Positions 1-7,234 of a stretch of DNA of 12,711 bases are shown here, piece after piece. A program made the position numbers and the translations under genes. Origin of the DNA: Paludibacter sp. (GTDB taxonomy: Bacteria > Bacteroidota > Bacteroidia > Bacteroidales > Paludibacteraceae); the NCBI GenBank assembly GCA_024709185.1, contig JANJXE010000053.1, positions 1 to 12,711 on the forward strand, written 5' to 3'. Under the pieces are notes generated by a model that saw only the letters and a list, made by a program, of their open reading frames with translations, was not told where the DNA came from and did not search any database. Each line of letters opens with the position of its first letter. Positions within the stretch are counted from its first letter, which is position 1.

Positions 1-1
1 C

Positions 2-817
2 CGCAAAGGAGATGTAGCTTCTATGCTCATGATGTCGGTACTCCGCGCGCACCGCCACCAACTGTTGATATCTAATTTTCTTTTTGCACTGGAAGATGAT
101 TATTCAAAGATGGGGATATTTCATCCGGTAGTCTACAAACAAGGTTTTGATTACTACATCAGGGCTCGTTTTACCAAACTTATCGTGAGTAGATATCCGG
201 CTTTGGAAAAGTTGGAAACAGTGATACAATTGGCTGAAACACTGGTAAATCAGGTATTTTCATTTTGGAAATGGTTACACCCACGATTGAAAGTCAGTCC
301 AAACATCTATAGTGATGAACGATTTGATGAGTTGTTGGATGAATTCCTGATTAACTATACCCGTGAGAACAATCTTAACCAACGTAATGCCAGCTATTTT
401 AAATGGATTTTCGAAAACAGATGGGTTAAAGAAGGGAAGCGCGACAAACAAAGCGAACGCTACTTCTTCAGCTCTGTATCCGACCGGTTTAGGTATATTC
501 CGGTACGAATATACGATAACCACGAGCTCTGTGGATTTGCATTTTTAAAAGTTCGCGACAACACGCTCACGGTTTCATTTTTATATGCCGGTGAGAAATA
601 TCTGAATGACCTTGCAGCCTACATTTTTAACATCGCCAAATCGGAACAAATCGACCTGATCACGTGTTACGATATACGGTTATGTCGGTTTTTACAACGG
701 TTGAAAAGCCGTTTTATTCTTAAACGAAAACGCCGTCAGCCTTATTTATTACCCTTATCGCTTAGCTGTTCGGCAAGCGCTTTACAAGAGGGAGAAGGCG
801 ACTCAGTATTTACATAA
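2..817 (+). CDS. GNAT-superfamily acyltransferase, C-terminal part (5' end outside window)
   Basis: The frame is open from base 2 with no stop, so the protein very probably begins left of the window. The ATG at 23 is only the first internal Met and lacks a convincing start context. About 271 residues are visible. The second half (from about residue 105 when counted from the ATG at 23) has the look of a GNAT acyltransferase fold: a helical stretch, an N-x-x-Y-F-K-W-I segment, then beta strands around CGFAFLKV and LTVSFLYAG. The end, EGEGDSVFT, resembles the closing (D/E)GDGD-x-x-FT motif I associate with two-domain GNAT proteins of polysaccharide clusters. A basic patch (KRKRR) lies about 30 residues before the end. 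I see no membrane segment. The stop is 2 bases before the FkbH-like gene, which together with the carrier protein suggests a transferase that uses an acyl-ACP or acyl-CoA donor. The acceptor is unknown. The fold is called by pattern recognition, not by alignment. Confidence 0.65.
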   Translation, partial: RKGDVASMLMMSVLRAHRHQLLISNFLFALEDDYSKMGIFHPVVYKQGFDYYIRARFTKLIVSRYPALEKLETVIQLAETLVNQVFSFWKWLHPRLKVSPNIYSDERFDELLDEFLINYTRENNLNQRNASYFKWIFENRWVKEGKRDKQSERYFFSSVSDRFRYIPVRIYDNHELCGFAFLKVRDNTLTVSFLYAGEKYLNDLAAYIFNIAKSEQIDLITCYDIRLCRFLQRLKSRFILKRKRRQPYLLPLSLSCSASALQEGEGDSVFT

Positions 818-819
818 GT

Positions 820-2385
820 ATGAAATCCTCCATTGCCCTGCTTAGTAATATTACCATCGACCCTCTGAAGTCAGTTCTTCAGCAGATCGGTTTTGGAAAG
901 GTTTATGTTGCCGGATATAATCAATGGCAGTACGAACTATTGAGTCCTGATTCGGAAATCATCAATAATTCATACACTTATCTGCTGTTGTACCTGCATC
1001 CCGATGAATTGGCAAACGGAGTTGAAATCGGTGAAATAACCAGCGCAATCGACCAGTTCCTTCGGCAACAACCAAAGGGAATAGTCATGATGTGTGATTT
1101 CTCAGGACGACCATTGTACACCACGACTTATACTGGTGACGCACTAGTGAAGGAAAAAGTACTTAATGCTTCGTTATACACCTATGCAACAACACAGCCA
1201 AGGGTACAAATCCTGGCACTTTCGCGCCTGGTAAATCTGCACGGTTACAACACTCTTTTCGACGATAAATACTGGTACCTTGGTCGAATGAAGTTTTCTC
1301 ATACAGCTTATTCACTCCTGGCACATGAAATCCTTAATCTTAGCCGTGCTATAGAAGGAAAAACCAGCAAAGTATTGGTACTCGACCTCGACAACACCTT
1401 ATGGGGCGGAGTGTTGGGCGAAGAAGGCTGGCAGCACATAACGTTGTCGAACGAAGGAAAAGGATTGATTTATAAAGAATTTCAGCATCAGATTGCCTTA
1501 CTTAAACAAACAGGAGTAATCCTTTCGCTGTGTTCTAAAAACAATGAAGCTGAGGTGCGTGAAGCATTTAAGAAACATCCTGATTGTATTTTAAAATGGG
1601 ATGACTTTGTGGCACCACGTGTCAACTGGCTTCCCAAGGATCAGAATCTGCTTTCTATCTGCCGGGAATTGAATGTTGGAATCGATTCGTTGGTTTTTAT
1701 TGATGATAATCAAATTGAACGCGAATTGGTTCGAACAAGTTTACCTGAAGTGCAGGTACCTGAATTTCCTGCCGATACTACCAAACTGAGCCAATGGTTT
1801 ATTGAAGAAGTTGTGTATCCCTGCTTTCCCCGTATTCATTTCACGAAGGAAGATGCTTACAAAACACAACAATATCACCGTAACAAAGAACGGGAGGAAG
1901 TTCGTAGTCAGTTTAGTTACGATGACTTTATACAACAATTGAAAATTGAAGTTGATATACAGGAAGCAAAACCTGATACACTGAATCGTATTGCACAGCT
2001 CACTCAAAAAACCAATCAGTTTAATCTGAGTCTGAAACGCTATACAGAAGCCGAAATCGCAACCATGTACACCTCCCGGGACTGGAAATTATACACCTGT
2101 TCCTACCGCGATAAGTTTGGTGATGAGGGCATTATTGGATCAGTATTAGTTCTGTTAAAGCAAGATACTGCACACATCGACAATTTCCTTTTAAGTTGCA
2201 GGGCATTAGGTCGTAAGGTAGAATTTTCCATTCTTGAGCAGATAAAATCAGCACTAAAAGAGTTGGGCATCCAACGCATCACAGCGAGTTATTATCCCGG
2301 CGAAAAGAATATACCAGCTAAGCGATTTTACAGCGATTGCGGATTTACAACGCTGTCGGAACATGATTTTGAAACACAGTTATGA
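820..2385 (+). CDS. FkbH-like HAD-IIIC family protein, long form with C-terminal GNAT-like domain
   Basis: A cytoplasmic enzyme of 521 residues. Residues 1 to about 180 form the N-terminal domain found in long FkbH proteins. The HAD core follows: motif I is DLDNTLWGG at 189-197 (nucleophile D189, acid D191), motif II is SKNNE at 239-243, the conserved lysine is K273 in PKDQ, and motif IV is FIDDN at 293-297 (D295, D296). From about 360 to the end is the GNAT-like domain, with the family signatures DKFGDEG and LLSCRALGRKVE. FkbH proteins studied in polyketide pathways take a glyceryl group from 1,3-bisphosphoglycerate, remove phosphate, and load it on a carrier protein as glyceryl-S-ACP. All catalytic residues are present, so I expect an active enzyme, but the true acyl group cannot be read from sequence. 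It lies 2 bases after the GNAT gene and overlaps the carrier-protein start (ATGA), so the three are probably translationally coupled. Confidence 0.92.
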   Translation: MKSSIALLSNITIDPLKSVLQQIGFGKVYVAGYNQWQYELLSPDSEIINNSYTYLLLYLHPDELANGVEIGEITSAIDQFLRQQPKGIVMMCDFSGRPLYTTTYTGDALVKEKVLNASLYTYATTQPRVQILALSRLVNLHGYNTLFDDKYWYLGRMKFSHTAYSLLAHEILNLSRAIEGKTSKVLVLDLDNTLWGGVLGEEGWQHITLSNEGKGLIYKEFQHQIALLKQTGVILSLCSKNNEAEVREAFKKHPDCILKWDDFVAPRVNWLPKDQNLLSICRELNVGIDSLVFIDDNQIERELVRTSLPEVQVPEFPADTTKLSQWFIEEVVYPCFPRIHFTKEDAYKTQQYHRNKEREEVRSQFSYDDFIQQLKIEVDIQEAKPDTLNRIAQLTQKTNQFNLSLKRYTEAEIATMYTSRDWKLYTCSYRDKFGDEGIIGSVLVLLKQDTAHIDNFLLSCRALGRKVEFSILEQIKSALKELGIQRITASYYPGEKNIPAKRFYSDCGFTTLSEHDFETQL

Positions 2386-2627
2386 GTAATATGGAAGTAG
2401 AACAACGAATAATTCAGATTATGGCATCGACCTTTGGTGTCGATGCATCGCAGATCAACAGCACTTCCCGTAGAAGCGATCTTAAAAACTGGGATAGTCT
2501 CGGACAATTGCGGCTTGTGATGCAGCTGGAATCCGAATTCGGCGTTTCGTTTTCAATCGATGAAATTCCCGAATTAAACAGCGTGGAAGAAATTAAAACA
2601 AAACTAATAGCTCTAAAGAGCTTGTAA
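2382..2627 (+). CDS. Acyl carrier protein (phosphopantetheine-binding), partner of the FkbH-like protein
   Basis: A stand-alone carrier protein of 81 residues, the usual size. The attachment motif NWDSLG lies at 36-41, and S39 is the serine expected to receive 4'-phosphopantetheine. Helix II follows (QLRLVMQLESEFG) with the acidic pattern typical of carriers, and SVEEIKTKL near the C-terminus fits helix IV. The motif is D-S-L-G, as in many dedicated carriers. I do not see the longer DSLD-x-VEL pattern of fatty-acid-synthase ACP, so this is probably a specialised carrier, not the housekeeping acpP. Its ATG overlaps the TGA of the FkbH-like gene. Its last 15 coding bases overlap the end of rfbD on the other strand. 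It likely holds the small acyl group made by FkbH until a GNAT transferase takes it. Confidence 0.9.
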   Translation: MSNMEVEQRIIQIMASTFGVDASQINSTSRRSDLKNWDSLGQLRLVMQLESEFGVSFSIDEIPELNSVEEIKTKLIALKSL

Positions 2628-3464
2628 GCAGCGCCTCAGGCCATCCTCCCAATGAGGAATTTCCAACTGGAAAGTGGATTTAATTTTTGATTTATTCAAT
2701 ACGCTGTAGTGTGGACGAGGAGTTTTGGACGGATACTCATGACTCTGAACCGGTACCACATGGCAACTGATATCTGCTAAACGGTGAATGGTGATCGCAA
2801 AATCGTACCAGCTACAAACACCCTCGTTCGAAAAATGGTATATCCCCGGACTGGGTTTTTCAAACTGAAGTATCTTTAAAATGGCAGTTGCCAAATCGGC
2901 AGCATAAGTTGGTGTTCCCACCTGATCAAAAACCACTTTTAACTCGTCGCGTTCGCTTCCAAGCTTCAGCATTGTTTTCACGAAATTAGTTCCTACAGTA
3001 GAGTACAGCCAGGAAGTACGAAGAATCAACGCATCGTGATTGACGTTCATGAGGGCTAGTTCACCTGCCAGTTTCGATTTACCATAAACCGATGCCGGTG
3101 CAACAGGCATTTCTTCCGTATAGGGTTTGAAATTCTTACCATCAAAAACATAGTCGGTAGACACATGAATGAAGCTGATACCTCGTTTTGCAGTAGCTAT
3201 TCCCAACACTTCCACTGCATATTGATTTATTTTGTAACACAATTCGACATCCTCTTCAGCCTTATCCACAGCTGTATAGGCTGCACAGTTAACTATAGCA
3301 TCAACAGCATGACTATTCAGATAGGCATCCACCGATGGGGCATCACAAATATCCAGTTCCTGAACATCGGTATAGATGAAATTCAAGTTGGGATACCCGG
3401 AAGACGCAAATCGTATTTCACTGCCCAGTTGGCCATTACTACCGGTTATTAGAATTGTTTTCAT
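2613..3464 (-). CDS. rfbD: dTDP-4-dehydrorhamnose reductase
   Basis: The last enzyme of dTDP-L-rhamnose synthesis: it reduces dTDP-4-dehydro-L-rhamnose with NAD(P)H in the cytoplasm. The protein is 283 residues, normal for RmlD. It is an extended short-chain dehydrogenase: the nucleotide-binding GSNGQLG is at 8-14, HVSTDYVFDG is at 100-109, and the catalytic Tyr and Lys are Y127 and K131 in YGKSK. It follows rfbC with a 9-base gap and closes the rfbA-rfbC-rfbD operon. It ends in TAG inside the carrier-protein gene, which runs toward it from the other strand. I find no stem-loop with a T-run at the junction, so termination there is unclear. Function is nearly certain from motifs and context. 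Confidence 0.96.
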   Translation of the reverse strand: MKTILITGSNGQLGSEIRFASSGYPNLNFIYTDVQELDICDAPSVDAYLNSHAVDAIVNCAAYTAVDKAEEDVELCYKINQYAVEVLGIATAKRGISFIHVSTDYVFDGKNFKPYTEEMPVAPASVYGKSKLAGELALMNVNHDALILRTSWLYSTVGTNFVKTMLKLGSERDELKVVFDQVGTPTYAADLATAILKILQFEKPSPGIYHFSNEGVCSWYDFAITIHRLADISCHVVPVQSHEYPSKTPRPHYSVLNKSKIKSTFQLEIPHWEDGLRRCLQAL

Positions 3465-3473
3465 AGAGCACTT

Positions 3474-4022
3474 CTAACTGATTTTCTCAGCATCAGCAAA
3501 AAGCGGATGCACTTTATCCTTATCAGAAACCAGCATATCACCAACAGGAAGCTTCCAGTCGATATTAAGTGTAGGGTCGTTATATAAAATACCCCTTTCA
3601 TGCCCCGGCGAATAATAATCGTCGCATTTATACGAAAAAACAGCTGTTGGGCTTAATACCGAAAAACCATGTGCAAATCCCTGTGGAATAAGAAACTGAA
3701 GCTTATTTTCAGCAGAAAGCTCTACACCGTACCATTGTCCGAAAGTAGGAGATCCAACACGCAGGTCGACGGCCACATCCCAAACTGTACCTACTACCGC
3801 AGCAACCAGTTTAGCCTGACTATGGGGAGCAAGCTGATAATGCAGTCCACGAACTACACCATACGACGACTTCGATACATTATCCTGACAAAAATCCAGC
3901 TTAATACCAGCCTCACGGTAACGCTCACGGTGGTAAGATTCAAAGAAGAAACCACGTGGGTCCTCGAAAACTTTCGGCTTAATGATCAACAGACCATCGA
4001 TTGGGGTGGTACTAATTTCCAT
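3474..4022 (-). CDS. rfbC: dTDP-4-dehydrorhamnose 3,5-epimerase
   Basis: Epimerises dTDP-4-dehydro-6-deoxy-D-glucose at C3 and C5 to the L-rhamno form, the third step of dTDP-L-rhamnose synthesis. The protein is 182 residues, the standard RmlC length. It shows the cupin-type RmlC signatures in order: DPRGFFFESY at 21-30, QDNVSKS at 46-52, RGLHYQ at 58-63 with the catalytic base H61, PQGFAHGF at 113-120, and the SYKCDDYY stretch at 130-137 with the probable catalytic tyrosine Y131. SDKD at 166-169 carries the aspartate expected to pair with the histidine. The gap to rfbA is 5 bases and to rfbD 9 bases, so the three are one transcription unit. Confidence 0.96.
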   Translation of the reverse strand: MEISTTPIDGLLIIKPKVFEDPRGFFFESYHRERYREAGIKLDFCQDNVSKSSYGVVRGLHYQLAPHSQAKLVAAVVGTVWDVAVDLRVGSPTFGQWYGVELSAENKLQFLIPQGFAHGFSVLSPTAVFSYKCDDYYSPGHERGILYNDPTLNIDWKLPVGDMLVSDKDKVHPLFADAEKIS

Positions 4023-4027
4023 TCCTT

Positions 4028-4903
4028 TTAAAAGGTTTTGTCGTTTGCTATTTTAATGAGGTATTCGCCGTAATGATTTTTGCGAAGCGGTTCGGCCAGT
4101 TTGAGTAACTGTTCTTTGGTGATATATCCGTAACGATAGGCAATTTCTTCAATACAAGCCACTTTCAGACCCTGGCGATTTTCGATGGTGGCAATAAAGT
4201 TCGATGCTTCGAGTAAGCTATCGTGCGTACCCGTATCGAGCCAGGCCATTCCCCGACCCATAATTTTCATGCTGAGTCGTCCTTCTTCCAGGTACAAACG
4301 ATTTAAATCTGTGATTTCCAGCTCACCCCGTTTTGAAGGTTTCAATCCTTTGGCTTTTTTCACCACATCGTTGCTGTAGAAATAAAGTCCTGTAACTGCA
4401 TAATTCGATTTCGGGTATTCAGGTTTTTCTTCGATGCTGAGCACTTTACCCTGTGCATCAAAATCAGCAACTCCATAGCGTTCAGGATCATTAACGTAAT
4501 AACCAAATACCACCGCACCATCTTCCAGCATTGCTGCTTCACGAAGTGTACGAGAAAAATCGAAGCCGTAGAAAATATTATCACCAAGGATCATGCACAC
4601 CGAATCGTCGCCGATAAACCCTTCGCCAATGATAAACGCCTGTGCCAGTCCATCGGGTGAAGGCTGTATAGCATATTCGAGACGAATTCCCAACTCGCTG
4701 CCATCGCCCAACAGGTTCTCGTACAAATGGATATCCTGTGGAGTCGAAATGATGAGAATTTCTTTAAGACCTGCCAGCATGAGCACCGACAAGGGATAAT
4801 AAATCATCGGTTTATCGTATACGGGGATAATTTGCTTGGATATGCTTTTTGTGATGGGGTACAAGCGGGTTCCGGAGCCACCGGCAAGAATAATTCCTTT
4901 CAT
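4028..4903 (-). CDS. rfbA: Glucose-1-phosphate thymidylyltransferase
   Basis: Makes dTDP-glucose from dTTP and glucose 1-phosphate, the first and usually feedback-inhibited step of dTDP-L-rhamnose synthesis. The protein is 291 residues, the usual RmlA size. The nucleotide-binding loop [11 protein letters not shown] is at 6-16, with [16 protein letters not shown] following at 22-37. LGDN at 106-109 carries the metal-binding D108. EEKP at 158-161 and the [10 protein letters not shown] stretch bind the sugar and base. It is the first gene of the operon, with a TAnnTTTG -7 box 28 bases upstream. The next step, the 4,6-dehydratase rfbB, is absent from this window and must lie elsewhere if the pathway is complete. 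Confidence 0.97.
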   Translation of the reverse strand: MKGIILAGGSGTRLYPITKSISKQIIPVYDKPMIYYPLSVLMLAGLKEILIISTPQDIHLYENLLGDGSELGIRLEYAIQPSPDGLAQAFIIGEGFIGDDSVCMILGDNIFYGFDFSRTLREAAMLEDGAVVFGYYVNDPERYGVADFDAQGKVLSIEEKPEYPKSNYAVTGLYFYSNDVVKKAKGLKPSKRGELEITDLNRLYLEEGRLSMKIMGRGMAWLDTGTHDSLLEASNFIATIENRQGLKVACIEEIAYRYGYITKEQLLKLAEPLRKNHYGEYLIKIANDKTF

Positions 4904-4919
4904 ACGGTAATACTTGTTA

Positions 4920-4929
4920 GTTTATAAAC
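4920..4929. repeat. Perfect 10-base palindrome at the expected rfbA transcription start
   Basis: GTTTATAAAC is its own reverse complement. It lies just downstream of the -7 box read on the minus strand, where transcription of rfbA should begin. It could be an operator half or only AT-rich chance. The symmetry does not extend cleanly beyond 10 bases. Confidence 0.35.
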
Positions 4930-4930
4930 A

Positions 4931-4938
4931 CAAAGTTA
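4931..4938 (-). promoter_or_regulatory. Bacteroidota-type -7 box (TAACTTTG) for the rfbACD operon
   Basis: Read on the minus strand this is TAACTTTG, an exact match to the TAnnTTTG -7 consensus of the Bacteroidota primary sigma factor. It sits in the 41-base gap between the DUF4924-like gene and rfbA, so rfbA can be transcribed independently of the rplY operon. The start would fall near 4924, giving a leader of roughly 20 bases. I did not find a clear TTTG -33 box at the expected distance. Confidence 0.6.
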
Positions 4939-4944
4939 CACTTT

Positions 4945-5490
4945 TTATTCTAAATCGAGTTCACCGTTTGAATACAGATGATAATTTTTGGCAAGAAGAA
5001 CCATAAATTTCGCCATTTCTTCCTGTGTTTTTAAGGTTTCGTTACTGATTTCCTTTTTTTGCAATTTCAGAAGCAAAATTCCGTATTGAAAATTAAAGCA
5101 GAGTTCAATATCCGTCAACCCCTCTTCAGATTTCATTCTTAACTGTTGAATCAGGGGGAGAATATGAAAGAACTTTGCATTGTATTCGGGCAGGAGGCCT
5201 GAACGCAAGGCACGCTGATGAAAATCGTTCAGGTCGAGAATAGTGTTTTTGTTTAACTGCAAATGTCCTTTTAACACCACATCTTCGGCACGCATCATTT
5301 CCACCAGACTTTCGTACCAATCCATCACTGCTTTACGTTCAGCGGCATCTTTATAAGTACGGGTATCGACAAGGGTTTCAGTAATCCGTGTCATGTCCAG
5401 TTGTAGCGCCCTGATCAAATCTTCCACCTGCCACATATAAAGCAGGTATTCGCAAATGTTATTTTTTTTCAGATATGAAGCTGTCAGCAT
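4945..5490 (-). CDS. DUF4924-like protein of unknown function
   Basis: A predicted soluble, mainly helical protein of 181 residues with no signal peptide or membrane segment. The N-terminus has the pattern I recall from the Bacteroidota family DUF4924, in which the segment EYLLYMWQVEDLIRA (14-28) is most characteristic. A short stretch, LNDFHQRAL, lies mid-protein, and the C-terminal third is rich in Lys and Glu (KLQKKEISNETLKTQEEMAKF). No catalytic motif is evident and the function is unknown. It is the last gene of the rplY-pth-S4-DUF4924 run, 5 bases after the S4 gene. Being co-transcribed with translation genes hints at a housekeeping role, but that is only context. The family name is from memory. 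Confidence 0.75.
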   Translation of the reverse strand: MLTASYLKKNNICEYLLYMWQVEDLIRALQLDMTRITETLVDTRTYKDAAERKAVMDWYESLVEMMRAEDVVLKGHLQLNKNTILDLNDFHQRALRSGLLPEYNAKFFHILPLIQQLRMKSEEGLTDIELCFNFQYGILLLKLQKKEISNETLKTQEEMAKFMVLLAKNYHLYSNGELDLE

Positions 5491-5495
5491 GGGTT

Positions 5496-5912
5496 TTAAT
5501 TTTCAGGATCATCAAAATCGTGCTCATCAAAAAAAACAGGTTCAAAAAAGTCATCCAGATCGCGTCGCTCTTTTTTGGTAGGCCGTCCCGTGCCCCTGTC
5601 GCGGTTGTGCTGAGCAGCAATACGGCCCAGTTCAAACAATTCAAGCTGATCGGGAGTAGTTACGTTTTCCATAAAACCCGGCACCAGTTTGGCACCCATT
5701 CGATTTTCGGCTAATGCCAGTACTTTAAAGGAAAACAGCACCGGATTACGTTTAACACCTACCATATCTCCAACCCTGACCGACCGTGATGGTTTAACAG
5801 CAGAGCCATTCACCGACACCTTGCCTTTTTTGCAGGCGTCGGCAGCCAGACTTCGGGTTTTGAATAACCTTACTGCCCACATCCACTTATCGATACGAAC
5901 TTCTTCCTTCAT
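5496..5912 (-). CDS. hslR: S4-domain RNA-binding protein, Hsp15 (HslR)-like
   Basis: A small RNA-binding protein of 138 residues, close to E. coli Hsp15 (133). The S4 domain spans about 5-65: [16 protein letters not shown] at the start, then [10 protein letters not shown] and the PSRSVRVGD turn. After it come the family's C-terminal signature [14 protein letters not shown] and an unusually acidic tail, ending EHDFDDPEN. Hsp15 in E. coli binds stalled 50S subunits that carry peptidyl-tRNA and helps recycle them. That fits its position directly after pth, the peptidyl-tRNA hydrolase, whose stop overlaps this start (ATGA). It is 5 bases from the DUF4924-like gene. The family call is secure; the exact Hsp15 role in this phylum is inferred. 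Confidence 0.9.
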   Translation of the reverse strand: MKEEVRIDKWMWAVRLFKTRSLAADACKKGKVSVNGSAVKPSRSVRVGDMVGVKRNPVLFSFKVLALAENRMGAKLVPGFMENVTTPDQLELFELGRIAAQHNRDRGTGRPTKKERRDLDDFFEPVFFDEHDFDDPEN

Positions 5913-6472
5913 TTCTTATTAAACTGAGTCATGGTGAGTTGTAAACCCTGCAGGCAAAAACTCCATATCATTTCCACAGCCATATCTGAACGTTCGGGTA
6001 GAGCAGCCAGTTCGTCCTTGTCCCATTTACCCAATACATACCTAACCTGTCCGCCCTTCGGAAAATTGTCACCGATACCAAAGCGAATCCGTGCATACTC
6101 GTTATGCCCCAGGGTATCCTGAATACTCCGCAGGCCATTATGTCCAGCATCCGAACCTTTGGGTTTAAGGCGCAACATTCCAAATGGCAGTGCGAGATCA
6201 TCGACGATTACTAATAGATTTTGAGGTTCGATTTTCTCCTTGTTCATCCAGTAGCGAATTGCATTTCCACTCAGGTTCATAAAGGTGGTTGGTTTCAGCA
6301 AAATAAGAGTATGCCCTTTGAGTTTCACCTCGCAGGTAAAACCATAGCGGTGATCTTCAAAAAAAACATTGGACGCCTTTGCGAAAGCGTCCAATATTGT
6401 GAATCCTATGTTGTGTCGGGTATCCTGGTATTCAGCCCCCGGATTACCCAGCCCTGCAATCAGGAATTTCAT
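5909..6472 (-). CDS. pth: Peptidyl-tRNA hydrolase
   Basis: Cleaves the ester bond of peptidyl-tRNAs that drop off the ribosome and so recycles tRNA. The protein is 187 residues, typical for bacterial Pth. Key residues align with the known enzyme: N10 and the catalytic H20 in GLGNPGAEY...TRHNIGF, N66 in [11 protein letters not shown]91 in the [10 protein letters not shown] stretch, and H111/N112 in DAGHNGLRS. The start ATG lies 12 bases after the rplY stop. The stop overlaps the start of the S4 gene by 4 bases (ATGA), which suggests translational coupling. Confidence 0.97.
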   Translation of the reverse strand: MKFLIAGLGNPGAEYQDTRHNIGFTILDAFAKASNVFFEDHRYGFTCEVKLKGHTLILLKPTTFMNLSGNAIRYWMNKEKIEPQNLLVIVDDLALPFGMLRLKPKGSDAGHNGLRSIQDTLGHNEYARIRFGIGDNFPKGGQVRYVLGKWDKDELAALPERSDMAVEMIWSFCLQGLQLTMTQFNKK

Positions 6473-6484
6473 TTACAACAAAAT

Positions 6485-7066
6485 TTATTTCTTGGAAGCA
6501 GCAGCAGCGGCAGCACCACGGGCAGCACGTGTCAGTTTAACCTGAGCTACAACAGCATTTTTAGCATTAAGAATGTCAAAATTGTCAAATTTCAATGCAC
6601 CAACCTGAATCGTTTTACCGAGACCCAAATTGGTAACATCAATAATAATTTTTTCAGGGAAGTTAGCATACAGACCCTTCACGCGCAATTTACGCATCTC
6701 GAGAGCCAGTTTACCCCCGGCTTTAACCCCTTCGGCTAATCCGGTCAGCTGAACAGGAATTTCAACCACTACGGGTTTGTTTTCTGTAACTTCAAGAAAA
6801 TCGATATGCAAAACTTTATCAGATACCGGGTGAAACTGAAGGTCTTTCATAATTGCCTTGCAGGTTTTACCTTCAACATCGAGGTTCACCACAAATACGT
6901 CCGGCGAATAAATAAGCTTGCGCAGATCGGCAGCAAGAGCTGAAAAATGTACATTTTCGGCACCACCATACAATACGCAGGGTACACTTTCGTCGGCACG
7001 TGTAGCCTTAGTTGCTTTTTTACCCAGTTCCTTTCTCAGAGAACCTTTTAAATCGTAAACTTTCAT
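6485..7066 (-). CDS. rplY: 50S ribosomal protein L25/general stress protein Ctc (long form)
   Basis: Binds 5S rRNA in the large subunit. The protein is 193 residues, the long Ctc/TL5 form. Residues 1 to about 90 are the L25 RNA-binding domain (LRKELGKKATKATR, VPCVLYGG, VSDKVLHIDFLEV). Residues about 95-180 are the beta-rich C-terminal domain (VEIPVQLTGLAEGVKAGG, LRVKGLYANFPEKI). The tail is Ala-rich and basic, ending AAAAASKK, and is encoded by a GC-rich low-complexity run. The start ATG is preceded by an A-rich stretch on the coding strand, a common stand-in for a Shine-Dalgarno sequence in this phylum. It is the first gene of the rplY-pth-S4-DUF4924 operon and diverges from uvrA. Confidence 0.96.
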   Translation of the reverse strand: MKVYDLKGSLRKELGKKATKATRADESVPCVLYGGAENVHFSALAADLRKLIYSPDVFVVNLDVEGKTCKAIMKDLQFHPVSDKVLHIDFLEVTENKPVVVEIPVQLTGLAEGVKAGGKLALEMRKLRVKGLYANFPEKIIIDVTNLGLGKTIQVGALKFDNFDILNAKNAVVAQVKLTRAARGAAAAAASKK

Positions 7067-7095
7067 TGATTTGTTTTTTTTGTGTTACTCAAAAT

Positions 7096-7130
7096 TTAAG
7101 CGTTTTAGTTTTAAGTGATTAGTCGCTTAA
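7096..7130 (-). ncRNA. Possible hairpin in the rplY 5' leader
   Basis: TTAAGCG at 7096-7102 and CGCTTAA at 7124-7130 are perfect complements, a 7-base stem with a 21-base loop, inside the predicted rplY leader (about 90 bases from the promoter to the ATG). A second TTAAG at 7111-7115 can pair with the same right arm over 5 bases, so two exclusive foldings exist. Leaders of ribosomal-protein genes often carry such autoregulatory structures. The stem is AT-rich and weak, so this is only a candidate. Confidence 0.25.
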
Positions 7131-7165
7131 TTTCCCATCACACTTTCTTTTTCAGAAAAGCGGTG

Positions 7166-7173
7166 CAAAGATA
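7166..7173 (-). promoter_or_regulatory. Bacteroidota-type -7 box (TATCTTTG) for the rplY operon
   Basis: On the minus strand this reads TATCTTTG, an exact TAnnTTTG match. A partial -33 box (CTTG on the minus strand, 7193-7196) lies 19 bases upstream, within the usual 19-21 spacing. Transcription would start near 7159 and give a leader of about 90 bases before rplY. Confidence 0.65.
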
Positions 7174-7199
7174 CACTTTTTTCATCACAAAACAAGAAA

Positions 7200-7234
7200 T
7201 CATTTTGTAAATCATTGCATTTTTTACGAAATGA
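7200..7234. promoter_or_regulatory. Near-perfect inverted repeat between the divergent rplY and uvrA promoters (possible operator)
   Basis: TCATTTTGTAAA (7200-7211) and TTTACGAAATGA (7223-7234) are reverse complements at 11 of 12 positions, with an 11-base spacer. The mismatch is T7206 against G7228. A third half-site, CATTTC at 7243-7248, faces the right arm. The element lies upstream of both predicted transcription starts, so it is more likely a DNA-binding site than an RNA hairpin. No regulator is identified. Confidence 0.4.

Noticed and set aside
23..25. ATG as the true start of the first gene
   Set aside because: The reading frame is open to the window edge and the protein is already in a conserved-looking region, so this is an internal methionine of a truncated gene.
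2645..2660. A small stem (TCCTC / GAGGA) near the convergent gene ends as a terminator
   Set aside because: Only 5 pairs, no T-run in either direction, and it lies within rfbD coding sequence.
6490..6530. A GCAGCAGC-like run as a microsatellite or phase-variable tract
   Set aside because: It simply encodes the Ala-rich basic tail of L25 and is not a clean repeat.
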